Shown one piece after another: positions 22,519-32,895 of a DNA stretch of 64,000 nucleotides. Origin of the DNA: Girardinichthys multiradiatus (Eukaryota; Chordata; Actinopteri; Cyprinodontiformes; Goodeidae); the NCBI RefSeq assembly GCF_021462225.1, contig NC_061806.1, positions 26,184,144-26,248,143 of the forward strand, given 5' to 3'. The first letter of the stretch is position 1, and every line of letters begins with the position of its first letter. The notes beneath the pieces are model-generated. The model searched no databases. It saw nothing but the letters and a program-made list of their open reading frames with translations, and had not been told where the DNA came from. The position numbers and the translations under genes are program-made.

Positions 22519-23209
22519 GTATTTTAAGCATAGTTCAATAAAATGTCATATAAAACCTGTTTACAGATACATCCAAAGATGCCACATTGAATCCGCCCAC
22601 CAGAAGGTCGCTTTTCAAAGATCAAGACAGCTTTCAGCAGAGAGGCATCGTTTCAGTTCAACAAGAAGCAAAATCTGGAGGTTTTACCGCAAAGAATCGG
22701 AGTAAGATAAAAAAAAAAAGACTTGTGTATTTTAAAAACTATTTTCGTTTTATTTATGAACGCTGTGCTGCGCAGCGTAAGATAACTTTTATTGTCTTCT
22801 GTTTTTACAGAATATTTAACCCCGGCCAAAAGACAGCCACTCTCTGCGCTACAAAGCAGAGCAACGCTAGTGAGTGGATTAATGAACGATACGTTTTAAT
22901 TCATACATACATACTGAATTAATTTGAATTCCTTTGTTTTTTTTGTTTTGTTTTTTTTTCAGCTTTAATGTGATTATTTCAATATATATATATATACATA
23001 TTTTTATTTATTTATTTTTTTTGTTCATTCTCCTTACGGAGGTAACGTTGATGGTAGGACAGATTGGCCACAGAAACGGACAACGCAGGAAGACAGTCTC
23101 TACAGCCTCACGGAATCTTCGTAATAAGGCCTCATCGTTAACGCTTCTGGCAGCATGTCAGATTCTGTTAAAGAAGCATTTTGGGGACATCAAGGTGATT
23201 TTAAACTGA
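21093..23209 (+). CDS. Spliced gene of unknown function upstream of polB (copy B)
   Basis: Best exon model: 21093-21135, 21739-21804, 21921-21971, 22089-22313, 22391-22438, 22567-22701, 22811-22869, 23042-23209 (795 nt, 264 codons plus stop). Introns begin GT and end AG; the first six are all phase 1, the last phase 0. No stop falls in any exon. The start exon is essentially identical in copy A. The first intron is uncertain: a strong donor at 21226 (GAG|GTAAGA), also conserved in copy A, suggests an alternative exon ending at 21225. The product is acidic and Ser/Thr/Pro-rich, with basic patches and a basic C-terminus; no known domain is seen. The position just upstream of polB suggests an early or replication-linked role, which is inference. 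The introns carry (AT)n tracts. Confidence 0.55.
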
Positions 23210-23297
23210 ACTGATCACTGTGTTTTGTTTTGTTTTGTTTTGTTTTTTTCTGTAGGTTAGTTTTATTTTATTATTTTTTTTTCTTATGTTCATGGAA

Positions 23298-26200
23298 ATG
23301 GATAACCGAATCCATTGGATGAAATAAGAAATTTAGTTAATGAACTTAACGAAATTCCCGTTAATGCAGAAGTAGCAGATAACATCGTTTTAAATGCATC
23401 TCCTGCTAACAGTGAAAATGTAATAAATGAAGATCAGCACGGTGACTTTTTAAACGTAATCAATCAGGCTCTTGAAGATTTAAATAGAGCACTGTATCCA
23501 CTCAGCATTGAGCAAAATGATCCACCTGACACTCATCAGAATCCTTCTACGTCACACGCCGCAGATCGGCACGGTGACGTTTTAAACGTAATCAATCAGG
23601 CTCTTGAAGATTTAAATAGAGCATCGTCTCCACACAGCATTGAGGAAAATGATTCACCTGACAGTCATCAGAATCCTTCTACGTCACACGCCGCAGATCA
23701 GCACAGGGTTCATTTCAATACGGACGTAGCAGTTAGTTCTGATCAAATAGGACGAAACCCTCCAGCCGTGGTTGAACGTGAACATTTTAATAACCATGAA
23801 ATAAGGAGACCTTTTACCATACCGCCGCCCTGTGCAAGTAACGTTCCAGATTTAGCCGCATTCTATACAGACATCATGCGTATTATCATTGAATTAGCCG
23901 ACGCTGCGAGATCGTTAACCAGACGTAACGACGTTGTGCAGCTGGAATTAGTGGGTGAAAATCTCAATTGTCACATCACATTTACTGTTACAGATGATGG
24001 AAATATGATCCTGCCTGCTTTCGAAAACTTCCTCGACGATTTAGTACAATCGAATGCAAATATACCTGTAGATAATAACATGGAATTTGTTCTTCAGGTT
24101 GTTAATGACCCAGCAGGAGGTTCTAAGCGTAAAGCTGCAGGAACGTTAGACTGTGAACTGTTTAATAAGAAAATGCGTCATTTGTATATTATAAACAATA
24201 CCGGTAATCAGTTATGTTTTGCAATCAGCCTCGCACACGTCTCTGATCCTGAGCTCATGGATCACCGTGCTGTAGAACTGGGGAGGAGATGGCAGCATCA
24301 GGCAGGCCTCGACGAGCAAACAGCAGTTACTTTTAGTGATATTGGTAAATTTGAAACCATTCTGAAGAGAAAAATTGTAGTGTTTCACAGAACCACAGGC
24401 TCTACTGCTCTGTGTAAATTTGAGACCAGTTTCCCTGATCGTTCAAATCCTGTGTTTTTGCTGTTATTTCAAGGTCATTACTATGGGATAAAAAATCTCA
24501 AAGGTTTTATGGGGTGCAGATATATTTGTAATTACTGTTACGCCAGCTATGATAATGCAAATACACACCATTGTGAAGGTTATTGTCCAGTGTGTCGAAC
24601 ATATAAATGTATGCAACAGATTAGCAATCCTGTAAGCTGTGCAGGCTGTCAAAGAATCTGTCGTAATTCCTCATGTTTCAGCAGACACAGGGAACCGCGC
24701 ATCAGAAATAGTGCTGACAGACCTATGAGTGACTGTGAGTTGGTAAAACTGTGTAAAGTATGCAAACGGATATACGTTATTCCAATCAGTAAACCGAATA
24801 AACCACACGTGTGTAAAGTAAAATGCAGTATTTGCGGTGAAAATGTACCCCCCAGCCTAGACATTACATGCGATGATCATAAGTGTTACATTCAGCCTTG
24901 CAGTGCAATTAATCAGCTTGATGATAAACTGATTTTTTAGGATTTCGAATGCCTCGTCAATGAGAGCGGCGTGCACACCCCCTTTCTGGTCTGTGCTAAA
25001 ACGTTGAAAGGTGATAAATGGTACGCTTATGGACTGAATTGCACCCAAAAATTTCTCCTGCATTTCAGGAGGCCAAAGTACAGAGGCTTCACCTTAATAG
25101 CGCACAATGCGCGGGGGTACGATGGTTACCTGATCCTTACAGCAATGCTGCAGTTAGGGATTAAACCTCATCTCGTCATGGTAGGAAGTAAACTTCTCTG
25201 TTTAACCGACCCTGATTACAGGTTAAAATACATTGATAGCCTGTCATTAATGTGCATGAAGCTTAGTGCCATGCCGAAAGCGTTAGGCTTTACCGATCAA
25301 AGCAAGGTTTTTTTTCCCCACCTATTTTCCTCTGAACAACATCTCCAGTATGTAGGGGCTTTTCCTCCTCCATCCTGCTACGCTGTAGAATGCATGAGTC
25401 TTCAAGAACAACAGCTGTTTAGCAGCTGGTACAGAGAAGCGAGCAAAGAGGTCTTTGACTTTAAGAAAGAAGCTATTCGTTATTGTAAAAATGACGTTGA
25501 AATTATTTTTCAAGGATGCTTAAAATTCAGAGACGAGTTCTTTAAGGAGACAAGTGTGGATCCGTTTAAAAGTATCATAATAGCATCAGCCTGCATGAAG
25601 GTTTTTGTAATCAATTTCCTTCCTCCTCAAACCTTAGCCATTCCATCACCTCTGGACTACAGACGTAGCAGTAAAACGTTCTCCAGCACGTCCATTCAAT
25701 GGCTCGGCTGTATTGCAGACAGCAGAGCCATATTTATCGAGCATGCATTAAATAGGGGTGAAAAGAAAATCGGTCCATATTCAGTGGATGGGTATGCAGA
25801 GATTAACGGTGTCAAAGTTGCGTTTGAATTTTATGGCTGTTTTTTCCACGGCTGTAAAAAGTGTTACATGCCTCATGACAAGTGTCCGTTGAGAGGGGTC
25901 ACATTTGAACAGTTTTACGCAGCCACTGTTGAGAGAAGCAAGGTGTTACAAACTGTGTATGGCCTTCGTCTCGAAGTCATATGTGAGCATGAGTGGATTG
26001 AAATGAAAAAATCAGACCCAGGGGTGATCAGCTTTCTTGAGAAAGTTAATGCACCCGAACCGCTTTCCCCCCGGGATGCTCTGTATGGTGGACGCACCTA
26101 TCCTATGAAGTTGAGGTACACAGCGGAACCGGATGAAACTGTACACTATGTGGATTACACATCTCTGTACCCTTATGTAAACGCCAACTGCGTTTTTCCC

Positions 26201-27407
26201 CTTGGACACCCCACCATCATTTACAAAGATTTTGATGACCCCAGCAGCTACTTCGGTATAATCAAAGCTGTGGTCTACCCACCACGTAACCTGTTGTTCC
26301 CTGTTTTACCTTACAGAACATCCCAAGGTAAACTTGTGTTCACTCTCTGCCGCACATGCGCTGAAATAAATAACCAGTCAGGTCCCTGCATGCATAATGA
26401 TGAGGACAGAGCTCTGACGGGTGTATGGGTGAGTGTAGAACTCTGTAAAGCGTTGGAGTGTAGTTATCGTCTTGCTAAAATCACAGAGGTGTGGCATTTT
26501 GAAAAGAGAAGTGATACAATCTTTAAAGGTTACATTCATTGCTTTTTATAGGGTAAGCAGGAGGCTTCAGGCTATCCGTCTAAAGCAGTGGATCAGGAGA
26601 GTAAGTCAAAGTATATAAGCGACTACAAACTGCATCAGGGTATCCAATTAGACCCTGAGAAAATCGAGGTGAATCCTGCCAAAAGGCAGGTTGCAAAATT
26701 GTGTTTAAACAGTTTTTGGGGGAAATTTGCGCAAAGAAGTGATCTGTCTCAGACCACAGTCATCACTAACCCTGAAGACTTTTTCAGCTTCATGTTCTCG
26801 AGTAAATACAGGGTTAACTATTTTCATTTTTTCAACCCTGAAATGTGTGTAGTGCAGTGGAATTTCAGTAAACGTGTCATATCTCCTCCAAGTAAGACAA
26901 ATAATGTGTTTATTAGCAGCATTCACCACCGCTTATGCACGTTTAAAACTTCTCAGCAGCATGGAGAAGTTACAGGACAGATTGATTTATATTGACACGG
27001 ACAGTTTGATTTATGTGACAAAAAGTGGTGAAACTCTGGAATTGGGGAATTATCTGGGTGATCTTACTGACGAGTTAGATGGTGACATCATTTCGGAGTT
27101 TGCATCGACAGTACCCAAGAGTTATGCATACCAGACCAAAAACCGTAAAAATGTAATGATACGTGCTAAAGGCATCACTCAGACGCATGAATGCAGCGAG
27201 AGGGTCAATTTTGACAGCATCAAAGGGCTGGTCGAGGGCTACTTACAGAGGTCAAGTGAGGGTGTCATTGAAATCCCTCAGCACACGATCAGGAGGGATA
27301 AAAAGAGATTCCGTTTGACAAACGCGACATTTCTTAAAAAGTTTTGACTGGTGTATGATAAGAGACGTCTTTTTTCTGACGGGACAACTCTGCCTTTCCG
27401 TTATTAG
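23298..27407 (+). pseudogene. polB: Protein-primed family B DNA polymerase, broken (copy B)
   Basis: Replicative polymerase expected to copy the linear genome using a protein primer. The ATG at 23298-23300 matches the copy A start but is out of frame through a 7-nt shortfall, so the start is broken. Visible: a duplicated acidic segment (about 23420-23700), a Cys/His zinc-binding region (about 24520-24890), ExoI D-F-E at 24941, ExoII near 25110, ExoIII Y-C-K-N-D near 25485, motif A D-Y-T-S-L-Y-P at 26153, motif B near 26697 and motif C D-T-D-S near 26994. Breaks: TAG at 24938-24940 (TAT in copy A) immediately before ExoI, TAG at 26549-26551 (AAG in copy A), a 1-nt insertion near 26914 and TGA near 27345 (CGA in copy A). 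All catalytic residues survive, but not in one frame. Confidence 0.93.
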
Positions 27408-27437
27408 AGTTGAAGAAGAAATAAAATAAAAAGTCAC

Positions 27438-27913
27438 ATGGATTTACAGGAGATTGATTTTGATCCTAGATTTAGAGCACCTTTCTCATGTATGATAGTT
27501 GGACCCGGCGGCTGCGGGAAAACTTTGTAAAAAGTATTTTACAAAACTGTAATCATGTCATGGATGTTGTTCCAGAAAATATTGAATGGATTTACACATC
27601 TTTTCAACCCGTGTATGCTGATTTGCAGAAGATGAATAAAAATATTACCTTTGTGGAAGGATTGCCTCATTCTTTTGAAGATGAAAACCTGTTTCCTCCT
27701 GATCAGAATCATCTGATTATTCTAGACGATGTTATCGCTCAAGCCTCAGATGATAAAAACATGATGAAGGTCTTTACCTTGTTTCGTCACCATCGTAATA
27801 TGAGTGTTATGATGTTGACTCAGAATGTTTTTCATCAGGGAAAGTTCAGTCGCACTATTAGTTTGAACTGTAATTATATGGTGTTGTTTAAGGGTGGAAT
27901 CATCAGGAGATAA
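27438..27913 (+). pseudogene. DNA packaging ATPase, frameshifted (copy B)
   Basis: FtsK/HerA-type (A32-like) ATPase expected to drive genome packaging. The ATG is at 27438-27440, 30 bp after the polB stop; the stop TAA is at 27911-27913. Walker A (G-P-G-G-C-G-K-T) is near 27500-27520; a 4-nt loss directly after it shifts the frame, and the rest continues in another frame. The Walker B-like block 'HLIILDDVI' is near 27708-27734 and a 'MLTQNVF' sensor-like block near 27812-27832. The stop overlaps the next start as TAATG. Confidence 0.85.
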
Positions 27914-28743
27914 TGTCTCTCAGAACATCGCAGAAGATGTTTCTCATTTCACCTCATCAATTCAAGCGTCTGACCCAGTCAGACACGTCCATCAGACAGA
28001 CGGCGGAGGAGAATTTGGATGCTGAAATGAGAGCGATATTAAACGAGCCGGGTTTGACTTCTTATGAAAAAATCAAGAGATACGATGCTCTTTTCCAGAG
28101 GTATCTGACTTTACTTAAGCAAGGTGTCAAAGAAGAAAAACAGCGGGTCAGTTTAACGCTGCAGCGTGACACAGAGGTTCCTGAACATGAGCGGTCCCAA
28201 GAAAAACAAGGCCCAGGGCAGGACGAGGCCCCTAAGAATCAGGTTCTTACAGAAGTACTGAAAAGCCTTCCTAAACACAACCGTAAAAATGCCGAGTACA
28301 TTTTGAAGAAATTATCTGAAAGAAGTGAGAGTTGGACTTCGCGAGGTGAATTTGTATTTAAAGGAAATGTTATAAAAGGGTCCCACATGATTGATTTGTT
28401 GAAAAATCTCATGCTTCCGTTTAAAAAATCTGGAGCATCACAAACCCGAGGATGGTCTGACTTTCTACACACCTTGTCAGAGGTAAACATCCCTATATCT
28501 TCAGTCATTAACCCTTATGCTCGTGAAGAATATATACGTTTCAAAACAGAGGGTACATCGATTGAAAATGGGGGTACACCCCCCAGCGTTAAGCAGAGAA
28601 GAAAAAGAAGAAGAAGGCAGATAACTAATTCTCCCTACTGGTCGAGATCTGAGCTGGAAGATCCAAAAAATGCTGATGGGAGATCAAAAAGGTCTCTTCG
28701 TAAGACGACACTACCACCCCGATGGATTACATTTTCACCATAA
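27913..28743 (+). CDS. Conserved Polinton protein, coiled and basic, function unknown
   Basis: An uninterrupted 276-codon frame. The start is the ATG at 27913-27915, which shares its A with the ATPase stop. The N-terminal half is helical and charged (a Y-D-A-L-F-Q-R-Y-L block near residues 53-61), followed by an acidic/Gln linker. The middle has 'LPKHNRKNAEYILKKLSER' then 'SRGEFVFKGNVIKGSHMIDLL' at about 115-160. A strongly basic R/K run is near residue 230 and a Trp near the C-terminus. Proteins with this layout recur next to the ATPase in Polintons (from memory); a DNA-binding or virion role is inference. It is the last rightward gene. Confidence 0.75.
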   Translation: MSLRTSQKMFLISPHQFKRLTQSDTSIRQTAEENLDAEMRAILNEPGLTSYEKIKRYDALFQRYLTLLKQGVKEEKQRVSLTLQRDTEVPEHERSQEKQGPGQDEAPKNQVLTEVLKSLPKHNRKNAEYILKKLSERSESWTSRGEFVFKGNVIKGSHMIDLLKNLMLPFKKSGASQTRGWSDFLHTLSEVNIPISSVINPYAREEYIRFKTEGTSIENGGTPPSVKQRRKRRRRQITNSPYWSRSELEDPKNADGRSKRSLRKTTLPPRWITFSP

Positions 28744-28786
28744 ACCGTTATAAGAAAATGAAACATGTAGCCTATTTCTTTTATTC

Positions 28787-28801
28787 AATAAAATATTTAT
28801 T
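28787..28801. promoter_or_regulatory. Shared palindromic polyadenylation signal between convergent blocks
   Basis: AATAAA on the plus strand (28787-28792) and, 3 bp on, TTTATT (28796-28801), which is AATAAA on the minus strand. It lies 44 bp after the last rightward stop and 127 bp after the last leftward stop, so one site can end both transcript sets. Confidence 0.7.
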
Positions 28802-28927
28802 GATTATATTTTTCAAGTCTAACTTCGTTCTCTACATCACACACTAACATATGATATCATTACACAAATATTAAATCATAAGAAGAAAAAAAAAAAAACA
28901 AACAATGAAAAAAACAAATAAGACAAT

Positions 28928-29470
28928 TTAAATTCCATAACAATCCATAAATATCTCCAAAGAGCATGTTCCGTGAGTATAAAATGTACAACTTTGATTA
29001 ACGACACATTTCTGATATTTTTTCACAAAGTTAGATACCATTAAATCATTCCTAATCACATCTCCGGTGTATTTCGACAACACTTGCTGCATTGATAATC
29101 CGCACGCTCTATGACATAGATAAAAAATGCAATGGTGACCGCACACAGTGGACAGAGTGTTTTGAAGCTGATTATTATGATACAATATTTTTGAGGATCT
29201 GTCTTCTAAAAATGTTACGATGCTTGACGGGTAGAACTCGAAATCCGGAGAGAATCCATAAGAGTCAAAAAAGCTGGATTGACCATTCTCATCCAAAGTC
29301 AGAGCTAACCAGTGTTCTCCCGGCATGTGTGAAGGATGTGTGTTCACAATAAAGTAGGCCGGCCCTGGGAATTTGTCAGCTAGCAGCGACAGCTGGTTGC
29401 ACGGCCACACACCACAAAACAAATCTCCCAGCAGATGACGCATCAGGCTCTCAATTTCATGGTTATTCAT
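28928..29470 (-). CDS. Adenain-like capsid maturation cysteine protease
   Basis: A complete 180-codon frame, ATG at 29468-29470, TAA at 28928-28930. Catalytic layout of the adenovirus protease/Ulp1 fold: His in G-E-H-W-L-A-L (about residue 51), an acidic partner region 'FFDSYG' about 20 residues on, and Cys in V-C-G-H-H-C-I-F-Y-L (about residues 109-118). In this family it cleaves capsid and core precursors during virion maturation. It is the last gene of the leftward block, 11 bp from the major capsid stop. No lesion is visible, which contrasts with its neighbours. Confidence 0.88.
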   Translation of the reverse strand: MNNHEIESLMRHLLGDLFCGVWPCNQLSLLADKFPGPAYFIVNTHPSHMPGEHWLALTLDENGQSSFFDSYGFSPDFEFYPSSIVTFLEDRSSKILYHNNQLQNTLSTVCGHHCIFYLCHRACGLSMQQVLSKYTGDVIRNDLMVSNFVKKYQKCVVNQSCTFYTHGTCSLEIFMDCYGI

Positions 29471-29481
29471 GCCTGATTAGA

Positions 29482-30789
29482 TTAATAATAATCCACCAGC
29501 ACACGCCTCTTTGAATCAATCTCTAAAATAGAGTCATAACAAGCGTAGATGATCAGCGTGGTGGTATGAGGCAACGGGTTTCTGAAGCGCATTTCCAATC
29601 TTAAATTTCCACTGGAAACTGGAGATAGAGCATCTGTGTCCTCGTCCGGGTTAAGATTAAATGTGAATAGAGAGTATCCTTGATTAAATTCCTGACGTGT
29701 TATACTCAGTGGAAGATCTTTTAGATGTCGTCCTGTAGCCGTAAACAAGTTGTAATACTCTCTCACTGAATGACCTTGGTTAAAATTGGGCTGGAAGGCT
29801 TTAGCAGGAATTTGTCTGCCATCCTTACACAAAGCTAAATATTCCATATCAAAATGATTAAAGTCAAACGGATTGAGATTGCGTGTTCCTGTAAAAGCAT
29901 CATGATCCAGTAATGCAATCACCACATACGTGGGAAAGACACCTAAGAAAAGATTCTCTTGGTTGCATACCCTTGAATTTTCAGGGATGGAATATGTTTT
30001 TACATTCACACGTGAAAGTGGATACAGAGCATTTGCCTTCATTAAAGCTGAAGCGTGCCCCAGTCATACAGCTGGAGAGACAGTAACTTTTTTGATAAAA
30101 AGAGATGCTCCTAATATCCTGAGTTTGTAAGTGGAGTCTCTTGCTGCCATGAGACAAAAGGCATCGTTGGCTCTTGTAAGTTTAATTTTGAGGTCAACAG
30201 AGTTTAAAAGAAGTCTCTCACAGAAAAATATGTCTGCATGCAGGGGGCCTAGGAGATGTACCTCCCTGGAATTTGCCGTAAAGCCTGCTCTGCTGTTAAG
30301 ACCTTGGTTAGGGCCGTTAGTTGTAACAATAGAGTTCAGAGCACCTGCAGTGTCTTTATAAAAAAGACCAGAGCTAAACTGGGTTTTTAAAGAATCCTCA
30401 GAAAAGTTTAACAATGTCTATATCATGGCTCTATATGGATGTGTAGCGCTGGATTGTGAAATCATTCGATCTCCGAGAGTGACGTCACACTGACTGAAGA
30501 TGGTGTTTAACGGGTAGTTGATGAGCCCTACAGGTGCATCATCTGGCAGGTTTGTTCCATTCTCGTTAGTAATTTTCACTCTGAGATGCAACAGCGTATC
30601 GTTGAGATCCAGATACTTTTCTCCGTCTCCCGGAATGAAAAACTCGATCGGGCCTCCATCAGTGATTGCTGATAAAGGCTGGATCTCGGTGTAAATTTTA
30701 TCTTCGATCGATAGCTGCGTCATCTTGGCAGAAAATAAGTCCAACTCTGCCAGCGTGCACTCTGATGATTTGTTATGTAAAAGAGCCAT
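29482..30789 (-). pseudogene. Major capsid protein (double jelly-roll), two in-frame stops
   Basis: One 435-codon frame, ATG at 30787-30789, TAA near 29482. It resembles the F54H12.2-like family known as the Polinton major capsid protein: an early 'IQPLSAITDGGPIEFFIPG' block and a C-terminal strand-rich part with 'LRLEMRFRNPLPHTTTLIIYACYD'. Two nonsense codons break it: TAG at 30418-30420 and TGA at 30064-30066. There are no frameshifts, so only these two changes separate it from an open gene. The start overlaps the stop of the upstream small basic gene as TAATG. Confidence 0.85.
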
Positions 30790-31229
30790 TATTTAAATAT
30801 ATCAAAACTTGCGGATGACTTCCTTCCTCTTCGTTTGTCAGCTGCGACTGATCTCCTTTTTCGCGTTTGTCGTTTTTTAACCGTCCTTAAACGATCACCA
30901 GGGGGTCTTGTTCTGGGTCTTTTGGATAAAACCATAATTCTTGAACCTTCTTGACCGTCGGTGTGTGTAGAACCACTCATTTTACTCACGGCTCTACCGA
31001 TGACATCCGAAGCGATATTTGATGCAGCCGTTTTAAGATGGGGTTTTGCAATTGCAAATCCTTTTTTAACCGGAGGGGATACGAAGCGGAATAATTTTGA
31101 AAATAATGATCCAATTCCGCGTCCGTACATGACCGGGGCCCCATAAAACCCTGGCAGATTACCGCCTGATTGACTTACATAGTAATTTACAAAGCAATTT
31201 GGATCACGTCTCAGACTTAGCTGTGCCAT
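30789..31229 (-). CDS. Small basic protein, possible core (pX-like) protein
   Basis: A 146-codon frame from the ATG at 31227-31229; the longer frame upstream has no ATG. Visible: 'GGNLPGFYGAPVMYGRGIGSLFSKLFRF' near residues 20-47, then a Lys/Arg-rich tail with several basic clusters. The Gly-rich block and basic tail resemble adenovirus pX/pVI-type precursors and similar Polinton proteins; Gly-Gly and Gly-x-Gly sites could be protease targets. A role in condensing DNA in the virion is inference. It is uninterrupted. Confidence 0.55.
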   Translation of the reverse strand: MAQLSLRRDPNCFVNYYVSQSGGNLPGFYGAPVMYGRGIGSLFSKLFRFVSPPVKKGFAIAKPHLKTAASNIASDVIGRAVSKMSGSTHTDGQEGSRIMVLSKRPRTRPPGDRLRTVKKRQTRKRRSVAADKRRGRKSSASFDIFK

Positions 31230-31341
31230 GTTCTCTCTTGCCTGCTTGATGCAGTGTTGAATGACCAGCGTAATATGAATGATAACCAATCAGTCTTAGA
31301 GGTTATATACATATCTCTGGAATAGTTTATACAAATAAAAT

Positions 31342-31890
31342 TTATCTCAGGCTACGTTGTGATATCACCGGTCTGAAGTGTAGTCTTATGACGGTCTTTC
31401 CATAGACGAAATTTACAGGAACGTTTTGGTCCGATTTAATTTCTATATTGATATTTTCAATATGTCTTCTGGAGACTGGAAGGTAGTGGGCGGGGTTAAA
31501 CGTCTGAGTAATCATATCACTGAATTTGCCTTGTACTTTGACGGTCCGCAGTAAAGGTGCAAAAGTGTCGCCTACTATTTGTGGGCTGACCACGTCGCTG
31601 TAACAGTATAGGTGATAGAAACCAGCCTTTATATCCGCCGGAAAAGGAGCCAGTTTTGGTTCAGAAACATGAATCCATTCCCCTGGTTTCACGCCCATCA
31701 TATAAGCTAGAGTGCTGAAGAAGCGTATTTCATATGGACTGTTTGCTTGAAATGCAAATCTCTTTTGAACTTTGCTGAATTTAATGTGTAAACCCGATTT
31801 AAATTTTTTGAAAAACATTTCCATCTCTGTCTCGAATTGAATAACACTGTTAAAGTAGCCACTTCTGATCCTTTGCGTATTGATCTCCAC
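31342..31890 (-). pseudogene. Penton-like minor capsid protein, N-terminus deleted
   Basis: A C-terminal piece of about 180 residues, rich in beta strands ('NINIEIKSDQNVPVNFVYGKTVIRLHFRP' at the end). It matches the end of the Polinton minor capsid (single jelly-roll, penton base-like) proteins by position and by pattern. The usual N-terminal strand that begins these proteins is absent: the frame starts directly after the truncated integrase, so a deletion near 31890-31905 removed the integrase 3' end and the penton 5' end together. Confidence 0.65.
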
Positions 31891-31894
31891 ATCA

Positions 31895-32553
31895 CCAACC
31901 TCATTTTAATGCTGGAGTGGTAGGAATGGTTGTAGCCTCTAGCTAGGTTTTGCAGTACATCGACGTACCGGCGGGTATTGTTAGCTGTAAAATATCTCCA
32001 CATCCTTGTTTTTAATGTGCGGTTAAATCTCTCGACCACTGAAGCTTTTGCTTCACTCGCTGTGGCAAAATGTTCAATACCGTGTTTCTCCATTAAAACC
32101 TTAAATTTCTTGTTAAAAAATTATTTACCGGCATCAGTCTGAAGTTTTTTGGGGATCTGACTTTCTGTAAAAACTGATTAAAATGCCTTTACCACCTCAG
32201 CGGCTGTTTTCCTCTTCAAAACTCGTACATACGCCCTTTTTGAAAAGATGTCAATGACTGTTAATAAATAATTATAACCATCATTTTCCATGGCCAGAGC
32301 TTGCATGTCACAGAGATCAGCCTGGAACTGCCTCAATGGTCTGGTGACAAAAACTCTGTTTCTCGGGAACTTTATTCTTGCAGGTTTATGTAGAGTATAG
32401 GTATCTTCTCCTGATAAAAAATCTTTAACTTTTTCAACCGCAACCTTCTTTCCCGTTTCATCTTGCATAACCCTCCTCAGCCTATACAACCCCAAAACTT
32501 CCCGGATTTGAAGGGCTATAATATACTTTCTTCATCAGCCGTCTTCCTGCCAT
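31895..32553 (-). pseudogene. Retrovirus-type integrase (rve), broken and C-terminally deleted
   Basis: ATG at 32551-32553. The DDE catalytic core is recognisable: first Asp in 'FQADLCDM', second in 'LQTDAGK', Glu in 'VVERFNRTLK', with 'GYNHSYHSSIKM' at the end. Lesions: a 1-nt frameshift near 32500, TAA at 32178-32180, TAA at 32121-32123, and loss of the C-terminal domain at the deletion junction near 31895. In Polintons it inserts the linear genome and makes the 6-bp target duplication seen here. Confidence 0.88.
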
Positions 32554-32895
32554 CTCTGCCTTATGCTCACTCTGCCGATTACTTGTTAAATAATGAGAAA
32601 AAACACACAGGAGGGTAGATTTATCCTTATTTTTTTTATTTATTTTTGTATTTAATATAAAAAAAAAAACAACCAAAAAACAAAATCAGATAAAATGCAG
32701 ATTAATGCAGATGAATTCAAACACTACTAGCTTTTAAACAACACTTTTGGGAAAGGTTACTATGTTCCTACTTTAATAGTATTTAATAGTAAAAAGAAAA
32801 AAGAAGACAAATCATATAATGCAGATTAATTAAAGTACTGGAATACTAAAAAAAAAAAAAAAAAAATGATACAACAAGTCATCAAACATGTGAGA

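Noticed and set aside
31229..31289. Longer N-terminus for the small basic core-like protein
   Set aside because: The extension has no ATG; the start at 31227-31229 is the first methionine codon and begins the conserved-looking part.
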